From assembly GCA_019636475.1 (NCBI GenBank), contig JAHBXN010000004.1, positions 62,001 through 126,000 of the forward strand: 64,000 nucleotides of DNA, read 5' to 3'. The notes under the pieces were generated by a model that searched no databases, had not been told where the DNA came from, and saw nothing but the letters and a program-made list of their open reading frames with translations. Made by a program: the position numbers and the translations under genes. The DNA is from Phycisphaerae bacterium (lineage in GTDB: Bacteria; Planctomycetota; Phycisphaerae; UBA1845; UTPLA1). Below, piece by piece: positions 1-9,671 of this stretch. The first letter of the stretch is position 1; each line of letters opens with the position of its first letter.

Positions 1-963
1 GTCCGGCTTCAGCCCGTCATCCGGCGTGGTGACCGGTTCGAGCACGTCGTATTTGATCTCGATCAGGTCCGCCGCGCGGCGCGCCGTTCGCTCGTCCGAC
101 GCAAGTACTGCCGCGAGGATGTCACCGACGCAGCGGGTTTCCTCGCCCTCGGCGATGAAAATCGGCCAGTCCGGAATGATCAGACCGACGAACCGGTTCG
201 ATGGAACGTCCCGAGCCGTGGCGATCCGAATCACGCCTTCCACCGCCGCCGCGGCGGAAACGTCGATTTGCTTCACAACCGCCCGTGGATGGTCGCTGAA
301 TCGCATCGCGGCGAATGCCATTCCGGGGATCGTGATGTCGTCAATAAAGCGCCGGTCTCCCAGCACCGCTTCAGCGCCGGTGAAACGATCGAGTCGGTCC
401 CCGACTGCGTCGGTAGCGGTTTTGTTGTGGGTGGGTTGTCCATTTCGAACGTTGCGGGAAATGCCCGCTCGCCCACTTCGCTTCGCCGCGAGGTCTTCGA
501 TCGCATCGAGGATTTTCGTGTATCCGGTGCATCGGCACAGATGGGCCCGAAGGTCAGCGGCGATGACTTCGCGCGTGGGATGGGGGTCTCGTTCGCAAAG
601 CGCGTGCGCGCGAATTGCAATGCCGGGAATACAGAACCCGCATTGCACGCCGCCGCACGATACGAAACTCTCCGCGATCTCGCGACGAGACTCATCCGGC
701 AGGCCCTCCAGTGTGGTGACCTGCTTGCCGGCGACGCTTGCGGCCTTGATGGTGCAGGAAAGACGCGGTTTGCCGTCGATCAGGACGGTGCAGCATCCGC
801 ATTGGCCCAGCGGTTGGCAGCCGTCCTTCGGCGAAATGATGTCGAGGTGGTCCCGCAATGCATCGAGCAGCGACAGCCCTGAGACAGCTTCGATCCGGGC
901 GGGCTGGCCGTTGACCATCAGTGTTAGCGATTCGCGGGCAGGCTCGACGGCCATCGGCACCAT
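1..963 (-). CDS. Molybdenum hydroxylase (xanthine dehydrogenase/aldehyde oxidoreductase family), 2Fe-2S domain fused to Mo subunit, 3' end cut by window
   Basis: The reading frame stays open for 321 codons up to the window edge. An N-terminal plant-type 2Fe-2S domain (C49, then C55-G-C-C58) is followed by the second 2Fe-2S domain of this family, with GGVQCGFCIPG and HLCRCTGY motifs. The last ~120 residues match the start of the molybdopterin-binding subunit (RFIDDITIPGM, then a FIAEGEETRCVGDILA stretch). Fusion of the iron-sulfur and Mo domains without an FAD domain recalls Desulfovibrio aldehyde oxidoreductase. Such enzymes hydroxylate purines or oxidise aldehydes; the substrate cannot be told from this fragment. 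ATG codons at 963 and 954 are both possible starts. The gene to its right is on the same strand about 110 bases upstream, so co-transcription is possible. Confidence 0.85.
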   Translation of the reverse strand, partial: MVPMAVEPARESLTLMVNGQPARIEAVSGLSLLDALRDHLDIISPKDGCQPLGQCGCCTVLIDGKPRLSCTIKAASVAGKQVTTLEGLPDESRREIAESFVSCGGVQCGFCIPGIAIRAHALCERDPHPTREVIAADLRAHLCRCTGYTKILDAIEDLAAKRSGRAGISRNVRNGQPTHNKTATDAVGDRLDRFTGAEAVLGDRRFIDDITIPGMAFAAMRFSDHPRAVVKQIDVSAAAAVEGVIRIATARDVPSNRFVGLIIPDWPIFIAEGEETRCVGDILAAVLASDERTARRAADLIEIKYDVLEPVTTPDDGLKPD

Positions 964-1074
964 CCTGTCTTGTCGGGTTCGTCGGCGGGTCGCCACCAAC
1001 TTGCGGTCGATTTCATTATTATTGTGAATCGCACGCTCGATTGCACGCGTCGCGGACCGACGGCCGAGAATCGA

Positions 1075-2280
1075 TCAGTCTTCGGACGATCGGGACGTGC
1101 GGGCGGCGGAATCCACCTTGACCGTGATCCGATCATGCGATTGCTCGATGATTTCGTACGACGCGCCATCGACCTTGAGTTGTTCTATTCGGGTCGCAAG
1201 ACTTTCAAGATCGTATTCCCAATCCACCTCCACTTGGCAGATCCGATTGACGAGTTCACGCATTCGGACGGCCTGCACGCCGCGCTCGTTCATCATCGCC
1301 GATTCAAAGGCTTTGAAGTCCTTGCGAGAGCAGTTTTCGATCGTCACCTGGATGGTTCGGCGCACGTTCTGCCGCTTTCGCCAGGCGTCGCCGATTTCCT
1401 GCAAAATTCGCCCGGCGTTTTTTTCCGCGCATGCGCGGATCGCTTCATCACCGCCCTGGTTCTCATTGATGGTCGGTTTCATCTCCGAATAGGTGCCTGA
1501 CATGAGCAATTGCGCGCTGTCGGTGTGATAAGCTCGAATCGAAAGGGTCGCATTCCACTTGTGAAGTGTTCTGCCGCTCAGCTCCGTGGTGCCGACCATG
1601 CGGGCCTCAATGACACCTCGAATCAGCACATCCGCCTTGAAGGATGCCGCCATGGCCGCCATTTTCTTGACGTCATCGTTCATTGCGGCGAGGTTCATGT
1701 CACGATCCCGCGAGTCCGCAGACGCCGATTGATCCATCAATTGCACGCCTTTGTCGATGAAAAACCGTTCGATGATGCTCTGGGCGACAGCGTCGGTTTT
1801 CGGCGGAATCTCGTCATCCGCGTTGTTGTCCTCAACGATGACGACGACGCAGCGCGGATTGCCCTCCGCATCAATCGTGTGCAAAAGTTGCGCCCACTTG
1901 GCTTCAAAACTGGCTGTCGAGACCTTGGCGCGCACCTTGCAGTAGCTGATTTCTCCCTCCGTGCGCCGTTCGAGTACCTTAGATTCGGTGATGAAACCCG
2001 CCGCCAGCGACATGATTTTGTCATGAACAACCGCGTAGTTTTTTACCTTTGTCTGGCCGGTGACGAATGATCCACAAGCCTGTTCGACGGCCTTTCGGAG
2101 CGCATCCTGCCTGGCTTGCTCCATGGCGTTGAGGTCCGTACCGGCGGCCTCCCCCGTGACCACCACGGTCTTCTCCGTGCCGGGCTTCACTTGGGCGGCG
2201 GCAGCGGTCATATCCAACAGGCTGAGCGCGGTGATGAAGATCAACGCCAGGATTCCAACGCGTCTGGATGAATCGGTCAT
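1075..2280 (-). CDS. Secreted protein with FlgT/LPP20-like N-terminal domain, function unknown
   Basis: About 401 residues if translation starts at the ATG at 2280; an in-frame ATG at 2298 would add six residues. The N-terminus is a signal peptide (positive segment, then a hydrophobic stretch ending near AAAAQ). The next ~110 residues resemble the FlgT N-terminal/LPP20 domain: a conserved VVTGEA segment, a run of Ala/Gln-rich helix (AMEQARQDALRKAVEQACG), and a conserved KVLERR..G.ISYCKVRAKV strand. The C-terminal part has alternating strands and helices without a recognised motif. In other bacteria such domains occur in flagellar or outer-membrane-associated proteins. No flagellar gene lies next to it, so a motility role is only a possibility. 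Confidence 0.6.
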   Translation of the reverse strand: MTDSSRRVGILALIFITALSLLDMTAAAAQVKPGTEKTVVVTGEAAGTDLNAMEQARQDALRKAVEQACGSFVTGQTKVKNYAVVHDKIMSLAAGFITESKVLERRTEGEISYCKVRAKVSTASFEAKWAQLLHTIDAEGNPRCVVVIVEDNNADDEIPPKTDAVAQSIIERFFIDKGVQLMDQSASADSRDRDMNLAAMNDDVKKMAAMAASFKADVLIRGVIEARMVGTTELSGRTLHKWNATLSIRAYHTDSAQLLMSGTYSEMKPTINENQGGDEAIRACAEKNAGRILQEIGDAWRKRQNVRRTIQVTIENCSRKDFKAFESAMMNERGVQAVRMRELVNRICQVEVDWEYDLESLATRIEQLKVDGASYEIIEQSHDRITVKVDSAARTSRSSED

Positions 2281-2973
2281 GTTTTCGACTCCGGCCAAGC
2301 TGAGTTCTGGACTCGGTTAATACGAATGTCGTGGATCGTTTTGGCTGCCCGCGAGTGGCCCCACGAGGGATTGCCCCCTTGCGCGCAGTCGGGCGGCCTG
2401 GGTTTCATATTAGTTTGTGATCGCCAGATGGGAAAGCCGACATGCCCGGCCAGGTAACTCCGAGATGGTGTGTTTTCTAACATATGAATTGATAAATTGT
2501 TATGAATCGGCGATTCATTTCGGGCCGTGAGAGTCAATCGACGGAATCGGAACCGGAGATTCCCCGACGGCGAGCCGGCGACTGAACTGCCGATGGGGTC
2601 GATCTTTACGTCAGCCGTGCTTGATCGATTCGGGATGACGCCGGTATAGTGTGCGGCCCTGAGGATTGGGCGGCGCACGACTGAACCGAAATGGCGCGGT
2701 CAATGGTTGGGTGATCGTCCATTTGTCGGTTGTTCCTGTCGGGCTTCCGACGGTCAGGCCGGGTGAATCCCGGGAATCACGAAACGAGTGTTGAATTGTC
2801 GGCGGTCGAGTTTCGCACGACGGTCGGCTCATGCAGGCGCATCCGGGGATGATTGCCCGGCGAAAGCGGCTGCCCTCATTCGTTCGAGGTTCGTGAAATT
2901 TGTCACAAACAGGTAAGCCGTCGGCCGTGCGGCCGGCGGTGAAATTCGGCGTGGATCGCTTCGGCATTGAATC
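2281..2973. other. Intergenic region between divergent genes; probable 5' leader of hppA
   Basis: About 690 bases separate the FlgT-like gene (leftward) from hppA (rightward). Short open frames here overlap one another and lack recognisable products or ribosome-binding sites. The right half has several short inverted repeats (for example ccggg..cccgg near 2759-2773). A promoter-like pair at 2621-2650 would give hppA a leader of roughly 320 bases. I do not recognise a known riboswitch class in it. Confidence 0.5.
2621..2650 (+). promoter_or_regulatory. Candidate sigma70-type promoter for hppA
   Basis: TTGATC at 2621-2626 and TATAGT at 2645-2650 are separated by 18 bases. The -10 box matches the consensus at five of six positions and the -35 box at four. 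It faces hppA. This is a pattern match only. Confidence 0.35.
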
Positions 2974-5871
2974 GTGAACGCCGACAGAATCGACAAAATG
3001 TGTTGTGAAATTGCGTGCGGGACGGACTACGCAGGAGACCGGGTTGTGAATCGATTGAAACGTTCTGTGGGTTGGATGGGTGTTGCGCGAATGTTGTTGC
3101 TTGCCTTCGGCGTGATGTCGTTGGCGGCTGCAAAGGCGTTCGCCGACGACGGCGCGGCGGCGGAACATACTTTGGGAAATATTCCGGCGCTCTGGTGGCT
3201 GGGATTGGTGGGCTCGGGGGTCGGCCTGTTCTTCGCCTTCAAGTTTTATAAAGAGATCATGAGCAAGAACGAGGGCGATGACAGCATGAAGCTGATCGCC
3301 GGCTTCGTTCGCGACGGCGCGTATGCCTACCTATGGCGGCAATACAAGGTTGTCGCAATGGTGTTCGTCGGTTTGTGCGCATTGCTGAGTTGGATGGCGT
3401 TCGGTCTTGGCGTGCAGCACGGACTTGTTCCGTTCGCGTTCCTGACCGGTGGGTTCTTCTCAGGTCTGTGCGGGTTCATCGGCATGAAGACCGCGACCAA
3501 CGCGGCACACCGAACGACCGCCGGCGCACGCGAGAGCCTCAACCAGGGCCTGGTCGTTGCCTTCAGAGCCGGATCGGTCATGGGACTTGTCGTCGTTGGT
3601 TTCGCGATGCTGGACATAACAGTCTGGTTTCTCGCGCTTTACCTTCTTGGCGGAGGCATGTCGCTTACGAGCATTACGGTCATCATGCTGACCTTCGGCA
3701 TGGGCGCTTCGACGCAGGCGCTCTTCGCTCGTGTCGGCGGCGGTATTTACACGAAGGCCGCGGACGTCGGAGCGGACCTTGTCGGCAAGGTCGAAGCTGG
3801 AATTCCTGAAGACGACTCCCGCAATCCGGCCACCATCGCGGATAACGTGGGAGACAACGTCGGCGATGTCGCCGGCATGGGTGCGGACCTCTATGAATCG
3901 TACGCCGGATCAATTCTCGCGACGGCCGCACTTGGCGTGGCCGCAGCGGTTTCGATGTTCGGCGACGATACATCGATTTCCGGCTTCACCGCGGCGATGC
4001 GGCTTTTGTCGCTTCCGATGGTGCTCGCCGGCGTGGGAATCCTGTTGTCCATCGCGGGTATTTATCTCGTCAAGACGCACGAGGGCGCGAATCTGGGGCA
4101 ACTCATGGCGGCGCTCAATCGCGGCATCTGGGGCAGCAGTGCCTTCATCGTGATTGCGGCTTTGATCCTGTGCTATCTGCTGATCGGTCAGGGCTTTCCG
4201 ACTCCAGATAGCGGAACCGCTCCAAGCTGGCTTGGAATCTGGGGCAGCATCGTGGCGGGCCTCGTCGCAGGCGTAATCATCGGCAAGGCCACCGAAATTT
4301 ACACCAGCTACGATTTTGCTCCGACGCGCGAGCTGAGCCAGCAGGCCGTCACGGGCCCCGCGACGATCATCATCGGCGGCATCGCTGAGGGCATGAAGAG
4401 CACGTGGGCCAGCTTGTTCGTTGTAATCGTTGCGATTCTCGTTGCATTCGTGTCCGCGGGCGGCGCGAGCGAGTACATGCTCGGCCTGTATGGCGTCGGT
4501 ATCGCAGCGGTCGGCATGCTCGCCACGCTCGGCATCACGCTTGCGACGGACGCCTACGGTCCCATCGCGGACAACGCCGGCGGAAATGCGGAAATGACGC
4601 ACCAGAAGCCCGAAGTTCGGCAGCGGACCGATGCGCTTGACTCGCTTGGCAACACGACCGCCGCAACCGGGAAGGGCTTCGCGATCGGTTCGGCGGCGCT
4701 GACTGCGCTGGCGCTGCTTGCGGCATACATCGACGAAGTGCGTCTGGGCATGCTGCATGAGTCCGAGACGGTTGTGCGCCAGGTGGTGACCGGCGCTGAA
4801 CTGGATGGGGCGGTTGGTCCGATCTACATCGGTTACGGTAAATTTGCAATGAAGGATGCCGGCGATTCGAAGAAGGTTCAGAATTACAAGGCGCTGATTT
4901 GCCTGGGCGCCAAGGAATTGAGCAAGCTCGAGTCCGATGGCAAGATCAAGAAGGGCCAGCGATTTGCCGAATCGGATTTTAAGCCGGGTTCCCGACAGGA
5001 AGAGTATGTCGGTTCCCTGAAGATCGCGGGCGAGCAGGTTGCGGTTGTTCCCGCGCGGCGCGCATCGATGGAACAGTTCATGCAGTTTTACAACGTGTCG
5101 CTGATGAACCCGCGGGTATTGTGCGGGCTGTTTGCAGGCGCGCTACTGACGTTCCTTTTCTGCGCTTTGACAATGAAGGCGGTGGGTCGCGCGGCCAACC
5201 AGATGATGCTCGAGTGCCGACGGCAGTTCGCCCAGATGCGTGCCTATTTGAAGTCACAAGGTCACAACGACGCTTATATTCGTAATCCGGATAATTGGCC
5301 AAGAACGCCGGTCGCCTATGAAGGCGGCATGATTCCCGACTACGCCAACTGCGTCGCGATTTCGACGGCAGGCGCTCAGAAGGAAATGATCTTCCCGTCG
5401 CTCCTTGCGATCGCAGCGCCGATTATTGTCGGCCTGGTCTTCGGCGTGGCGGGTGTGATGGGACTGCTCGCCGGCGGCCTGGTGACGGGTTTCGCGGTGG
5501 CGGTCTTCATGGCCAACTCGGGCGGCGCCTGGGACAATGCCAAGAAGTACATTGAGACTTTCGGCAAGATCACGGCGAAGGCGTTCAAGTCAGATGCGGC
5601 GGTCCGCCAGCAGGTTCCTGAGTCCATTCGGAACGCGATTGCGTCTCGTGCCGAGCAGGCCGAGTCCGACGACGAGATCGTTTACGGAAAAGGCTCACTT
5701 GATCACAAGGCGGGCGTGGTTGGCGACACGGTCGGCGATCCGTTCAAGGACACGTCGGGACCGTCGCTGAACATTCTTATCAAGCTGATGAGCATGGTGA
5801 GCGTCGTGTTCGCCGGCCTTGTCGTGGCCTACGGTCCGAAGATCGGCTCGCTGCTCGGTCTGGGCAACTGA
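2974..5871 (+). CDS. hppA: Membrane-bound ion-pumping pyrophosphatase, K+-dependent type
   Basis: The enzyme hydrolyses pyrophosphate and pumps H+ and/or Na+ across a membrane. Hallmark motifs are present: [11 protein letters not shown] near residue 264, followed by the acidic [12 protein letters not shown] segment; DNAGGNAEM near residue 533; and [10 protein letters not shown] near residue 559. In this family Ala at the fourth residue after GN, instead of Lys, marks the K+-dependent class. There are many hydrophobic segments. At 965 residues it is far longer than the usual ~700. There is an N-terminal extension with a signal-like hydrophobic segment (about residues 35-57). A poorly hydrophobic insertion of roughly 95-100 residues lies between about residues 590 and 705, in a loop before the conserved [15 protein letters not shown] helix. 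The true start could be the GTG at 3046 or ATG at 3076 rather than 2974. Whether it moves H+ or Na+ is not decided here. Confidence 0.95.
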   Translation: MNADRIDKMCCEIACGTDYAGDRVVNRLKRSVGWMGVARMLLLAFGVMSLAAAKAFADDGAAAEHTLGNIPALWWLGLVGSGVGLFFAFKFYKEIMSKNEGDDSMKLIAGFVRDGAYAYLWRQYKVVAMVFVGLCALLSWMAFGLGVQHGLVPFAFLTGGFFSGLCGFIGMKTATNAAHRTTAGARESLNQGLVVAFRAGSVMGLVVVGFAMLDITVWFLALYLLGGGMSLTSITVIMLTFGMGASTQALFARVGGGIYTKAADVGADLVGKVEAGIPEDDSRNPATIADNVGDNVGDVAGMGADLYESYAGSILATAALGVAAAVSMFGDDTSISGFTAAMRLLSLPMVLAGVGILLSIAGIYLVKTHEGANLGQLMAALNRGIWGSSAFIVIAALILCYLLIGQGFPTPDSGTAPSWLGIWGSIVAGLVAGVIIGKATEIYTSYDFAPTRELSQQAVTGPATIIIGGIAEGMKSTWASLFVVIVAILVAFVSAGGASEYMLGLYGVGIAAVGMLATLGITLATDAYGPIADNAGGNAEMTHQKPEVRQRTDALDSLGNTTAATGKGFAIGSAALTALALLAAYIDEVRLGMLHESETVVRQVVTGAELDGAVGPIYIGYGKFAMKDAGDSKKVQNYKALICLGAKELSKLESDGKIKKGQRFAESDFKPGSRQEEYVGSLKIAGEQVAVVPARRASMEQFMQFYNVSLMNPRVLCGLFAGALLTFLFCALTMKAVGRAANQMMLECRRQFAQMRAYLKSQGHNDAYIRNPDNWPRTPVAYEGGMIPDYANCVAISTAGAQKEMIFPSLLAIAAPIIVGLVFGVAGVMGLLAGGLVTGFAVAVFMANSGGAWDNAKKYIETFGKITAKAFKSDAAVRQQVPESIRNAIASRAEQAESDDEIVYGKGSLDHKAGVVGDTVGDPFKDTSGPSLNILIKLMSMVSVVFAGLVVAYGPKIGSLLGLGN

Positions 5872-6046
5872 CGCTCTTCGAAATTTGTCCGCTGCGCCCG
5901 GAGGCGTCTGTCGGACTGCGTCGTTTCGATTAGAATTCGACCGGCCTGTGGCGCGTACCCGCTGCGGGCCGGTCGTGTTTTCAGATGTGCCGTCGGAACA
6001 AGCGGAGGATTTCATCGTTGGCTTCGGCCGGCGACGAATGACGATT

Positions 6047-6493
6047 ATGGCAGGGAAAGAAGAGATCTTGCGAAGCATCACACGAACGCGAACGACGGCG
6101 CAGGCGTCCGACACCTCGGAGCGACAGCGCGCCAAGCCCGCGCGCGGCGCAGAGGCCGCGTGCCGATTCGCGATCGACGTGGCTCGATTGATGCGTGATG
6201 ACAAGTGTGAGGAGATCGTCGTTCTTGATCTTCGCGGCGTCAGCCCGATCTGCGATTATTTCGTGATCGGCAATGGAACGAGCGATCGTCAGATGCAGTC
6301 GGTGGCGGACCACATCAAGGCGCTTGGCAAGGAACGGGGCGAGAAGCCCTACGGCACGAGCGGCTATGACGAAAGCACCTGGATTGTGGTGGACTTCGTG
6401 GATGTCGTGGTGCATCTCTTCGACGGTGAACATCGAGCGTATTACGATCTCGATTCGCTCTGGGGCGACAGCGAGCGCGTGGATTGGGAATGA
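6047..6493 (+). CDS. rsfS: Ribosomal silencing factor RsfS (Iojap family)
   Basis: About 148 residues from the ATG at 6047; an ATG three codons earlier (6038) is equally in frame. The C-terminal ~110 residues are the Oligomerisation/RsfS domain: the family signature VVLDLRGVSPICDYFVIGNG, then SVADHIKALGKE, and the acidic WIVVDFVDVVVHLFD block. RsfS binds ribosomal protein uL14 on the 50S subunit and blocks subunit joining when nutrients are scarce. The N-terminal ~40 residues are charged and not part of the domain. It lies between hppA and argS on the same strand, with gaps of about 175 and 163 bases. In many bacteria it neighbours nadD, which is absent here. Confidence 0.93.
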   Translation: MAGKEEILRSITRTRTTAQASDTSERQRAKPARGAEAACRFAIDVARLMRDDKCEEIVVLDLRGVSPICDYFVIGNGTSDRQMQSVADHIKALGKERGEKPYGTSGYDESTWIVVDFVDVVVHLFDGEHRAYYDLDSLWGDSERVDWE

Positions 6494-6656
6494 TCGGTCC
6501 TTTCGGTCCGGTGAGCATCCGGCATTCCATTTCGCGACCCCACGTTCCGGGAGAGCGAACCACTGGCGCCTTGTTGTTTGATCGCGCTTGCCCGGGGTTG
6601 ATGTCCTGGCTGTCGCCTTCGCGCCCTGGTGACGGCATTGTTCGAGCTTGGCCAGT

Positions 6657-8849
6657 ATGAATTCCTTGTTGAAAAAGATTCGAGAGTGCGTCTGCTCCGC
6701 GATGGTCGCCGCGTTCGGCGAATCGGTGCGCGGGGAGGATCCGCTCGTGAAGTTGTCGGCGGACGCCCGATTCGGGGATTATCAATCGAATGCCGCGATG
6801 GGGCTTGGCAAGAAGCTGGGGCTGAGCCCGCGCGAGGTCGCTAGTCGGATAGTCGAATCGCTTCGCCCGATTGCCGGTGATTTTCTGGACCTGGCGGATG
6901 ATTGCGTGGCGGGTCCGGGTTTCATCAATCTCCGAATCGCGGATTCGTTCCTCGTGTATACGCTGAACGCGATTCCTCCGCAGCCTGCCAGTGACACGAC
7001 GGTGACAACGGCCGGCGCGGTTCTTGCGGATCGGCTGGGCATTGAGCAGGTTCCGGCGTCGTCGCGGCAGACCGTGGTGATTGACTACTCTTCGCCAAAC
7101 GTGGCAAAGGAGATGCATGTCGGTCATCTGCGCGGGACGATCATCGGCGATACGATCGCCCGCTCGCTTGCGTTTCAGGGGCATGAGGTCATTCGTCAGA
7201 ATCATCTTGGCGACTGGGGAACGCAATTTGGCAAGGTCATTTTGGCGCTATGGCATTTGTGCATGGCGCAGTCGGCCGGCGAGACAGCGGAGGATTTTGA
7301 CCGGATTGCGACCGAACTGACAGTCGCGGAGAAGGAGAATCCCGCACTGAAGGCGGAGATTCTGCGGCAGCGCGCGGCCATTCATCAGCGCCATCTCGAT
7401 CATGATCCGGATGGCTCGCTGTTTATGGAGTTCATTCGGACGCTCGATCCCAGCTTTGAGCTCCTTCTGCCCGCTTATCGCTATGTCAACGCGATTGAGG
7501 CGGCCGCCGCCGGATCGGGGATTGTGATCCGCTCGTCGGATGGCGCCACGACTCCGCTGGCGGAGCTTTCGCGTTATGTCGCGGCGATGCTGCAGGGGAA
7601 GGCCGGCGGGGACAACGCGCAGGAGCTTGAAGCATGGCGTCGCGCGAAGGAAGCGACGCTTCGCGAGTGCAACGCAATCTATCGGAGGCTCGGCGTTCTG
7701 CTGCAGGACTCTGATGTCTGCGGTGAGAGCTTTTACGAGCCGCTTTTGCCGTATGTCGTGGAAGAGGTTCGCGCCTCGCTTCGGTCCGCTGAAGGTCAGT
7801 CCGGCGAATACCGCGTAGTCTGCCGGGATGACAAGGGGGCGGTCTGCGTGTTCATCGATAAGACTGACGGGTCGCCTGCGTTCAAGGGTCCGGGCGGCGA
7901 TCCGCTGCCGATGATCATTCGCAAGTCTGACGGCGCGTCGCTCTATGCGACGACGGATCTGGCCGCGGCGCTTTATCGATGCGCTCACCGGCAGCGTCAT
8001 CCTGTTTCATTGAAGACGGCGGCACTTGCGACCGAACTCGCGAAGCTTGGCGGCGGACTTGGCGCTGATCGCGTGATCTACCACGTTGGCGCGCCGCAGA
8101 AGCTCCATTTCGAAATGCTGTTTCCGACGGTGCACGCCCTCGGCTGGTCGCGCAAAGCGGATGGGACGCGAACACTCCTGGAGCACGTCAGTTTCGGGTC
8201 CGTCCTCGGGTCGGATCGCAAGATGCTGCGCACGCGTTCCGGGGAGTCTGTGAAACTAAGAGACCTGCTTGAGGAGGCAGTGGAACGCGCCGAAGCGCTG
8301 TTGCGAGAATCGGAGGCTGACTCCGACAAACGTCGCGGCTTTGATGATTCGGAGATTCGGAACATCGCCGAAGTGGTCGGCATTTCCGCCGTGAAGTATG
8401 CGGATCTCTGCCAGAATCGAAACACGGATTATGTCTTCTCATGGGAAAAGATGATGGCCATGCAGGGTAATACGGCGCCTTACCTGCTGTACGCCTATGC
8501 GCGCATTCGATCGATCTATCGGAAAGGCGCGGAGGAGGCCGGGGTGGCGGAGGTTTCGTGCGCTTCGCCGATTGAATTGACGTTGCCGGCGGAGCGTGGC
8601 CTGGCGCTGGCCATTGCCCGCTTTCCGGATGTGGTCGATAGCGTGGCTGAGATTTTGATGCCCAACTACCTATGCGAGTATTTATTTGATTTGTCGGGCC
8701 GATTCATGACGTTTTATGAGAATTGTCCGGTTCTTAAGGCGGAGGATGCCGCGACGAGGGCATCGCGTTTGCGATTGTGCGATCTGACGGCCCGGGCGTT
8801 AAGACTGGGCCTGAGCCTGTTGGGGATTCGCACGCTCGAGCGAATGTAG
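6657..8849 (+). CDS. argS: Arginyl-tRNA synthetase, enlarged
   Basis: Class I synthetase that charges tRNA-Arg. The N-terminal additional domain (about residues 1-110) is followed by SSPNVAKEMHVGHLRGT with the HIGH-type signature HVGH near residue 154, then RQNHLGDWGTQFG, IRKSDGASLYATTDLAAA and the TRSGESVKLRDLLEEA segment. The C-terminal DALR anticodon domain includes LLYAYARIRSI. KMSK is not evident, as is usual in this enzyme. The length, 730 residues, exceeds the typical 550-600. Extra sequence of roughly 60 residues lies between the catalytic halves (around residues 245-310) and a shorter one near residues 440-465. The ATG at 6657 is preferred to a TTG at 6648. Confidence 0.95.
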   Translation: MNSLLKKIRECVCSAMVAAFGESVRGEDPLVKLSADARFGDYQSNAAMGLGKKLGLSPREVASRIVESLRPIAGDFLDLADDCVAGPGFINLRIADSFLVYTLNAIPPQPASDTTVTTAGAVLADRLGIEQVPASSRQTVVIDYSSPNVAKEMHVGHLRGTIIGDTIARSLAFQGHEVIRQNHLGDWGTQFGKVILALWHLCMAQSAGETAEDFDRIATELTVAEKENPALKAEILRQRAAIHQRHLDHDPDGSLFMEFIRTLDPSFELLLPAYRYVNAIEAAAAGSGIVIRSSDGATTPLAELSRYVAAMLQGKAGGDNAQELEAWRRAKEATLRECNAIYRRLGVLLQDSDVCGESFYEPLLPYVVEEVRASLRSAEGQSGEYRVVCRDDKGAVCVFIDKTDGSPAFKGPGGDPLPMIIRKSDGASLYATTDLAAALYRCAHRQRHPVSLKTAALATELAKLGGGLGADRVIYHVGAPQKLHFEMLFPTVHALGWSRKADGTRTLLEHVSFGSVLGSDRKMLRTRSGESVKLRDLLEEAVERAEALLRESEADSDKRRGFDDSEIRNIAEVVGISAVKYADLCQNRNTDYVFSWEKMMAMQGNTAPYLLYAYARIRSIYRKGAEEAGVAEVSCASPIELTLPAERGLALAIARFPDVVDSVAEILMPNYLCEYLFDLSGRFMTFYENCPVLKAEDAATRASRLRLCDLTARALRLGLSLLGIRTLERM

Positions 8850-8866
8850 CCCCGGCGTCTCTCGGC

Positions 8867-9571
8867 TCACCTGGCCATGGCGGGTTCTTTTGTCAGGATC
8901 GGATCGGGAATTCCGGCGTCGACGAAGCCTCGCGCGCGGGTAGCGCAGCCGATGCATGCTCCGCAGGGGGCATCGTTGGAGGCGAGGCAAGACCAGGTCA
9001 GGTTGAATGGGGCGCCAAGTCGGTGGCCCAGGCTGATGATCTCCGCACGGCGCAGGTCAATAAGCGGCATCTCGACGGCGATTGTCTTCTGCATGGACGC
9101 GGCGGTGATCGCATGTCGGCACATTTCGAGATGCTCACGGGAGTAGTCGGGGTAAATGCTCGCGGTTCGGGGCGCGGGCGGGCCGAGATCTTCGCTGACG
9201 CCAATCATGATTTTGCCTGCGCCGATGACGTTCGCCCATGTGAAAGCCGCGCTTAACAGTCCGCTGATGAGGCCCGGCACGTGGCAGGTGGAACGGCCTT
9301 CGCCAATTGCGCGGGCATCCTCCATATTGTACTTCCGGCTGACACGGGCATTTCCGCCGATGGTCACGTAGTGGGGCATTTCAATGGTGAGATGCTGCTG
9401 GGGTTCGAGGAACTCAACCTGCTTTTCGAAGAGCGCGGCCTCTTTTTCGTCGCTTCGATGTTTGAACCGGGCGTGCAAGAGCGCGATGATGTGTTCCTGT
9501 CGCGCCATCATGGATAAAACGGCACTGTTCAATCCGCCCGAACAGAGTACGACCGCCTTCGGCTTGGCCAT
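8867..9571 (-). CDS. QueC-like PP-loop ATPase (7-cyano-7-deazaguanine synthase family) with altered P-loop
   Basis: 234 residues, the usual QueC size. QueC converts 7-carboxy-7-deazaguanine to preQ0 using ATP and ammonia, on the way to queuosine. The protein has the N-terminal PP-loop, but it reads SGGLNS (residues 11-16) where the family normally has SGGxDS, so Asp is replaced by Asn. The C-terminal zinc site is intact (WSC, then CGACIGC). The neighbouring ADH, pgeF and argS are unrelated to queuosine, and no queD, queE or queF is nearby. It could be an active QueC with a tolerated change or a paralogue with another substrate. The family call is firm; the exact reaction is not. Confidence 0.8.
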   Translation of the reverse strand: MAKPKAVVLCSGGLNSAVLSMMARQEHIIALLHARFKHRSDEKEAALFEKQVEFLEPQQHLTIEMPHYVTIGGNARVSRKYNMEDARAIGEGRSTCHVPGLISGLLSAAFTWANVIGAGKIMIGVSEDLGPPAPRTASIYPDYSREHLEMCRHAITAASMQKTIAVEMPLIDLRRAEIISLGHRLGAPFNLTWSCLASNDAPCGACIGCATRARGFVDAGIPDPILTKEPAMAR

Positions 9572-9671
9572 GAGTCTGAACCTCCGACACTCTTATCGGC
9601 GCATGAGCGGAGGTTGATTCGCTGCGCGTGCGGTGGTCTGATAATCCGGAGCTGAGGCGATCGCAGAAACG

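Noticed and set aside
26-1027. 333-codon open frame on the plus strand
   Set aside because: It is opposite the molybdenum hydroxylase gene, which has full iron-sulfur motifs.
2611-3168. 185-codon minus-strand frame in the hppA upstream region
   Set aside because: It overlaps the N-terminus of hppA, is Arg/Pro/His-rich and lacks a ribosome-binding site.
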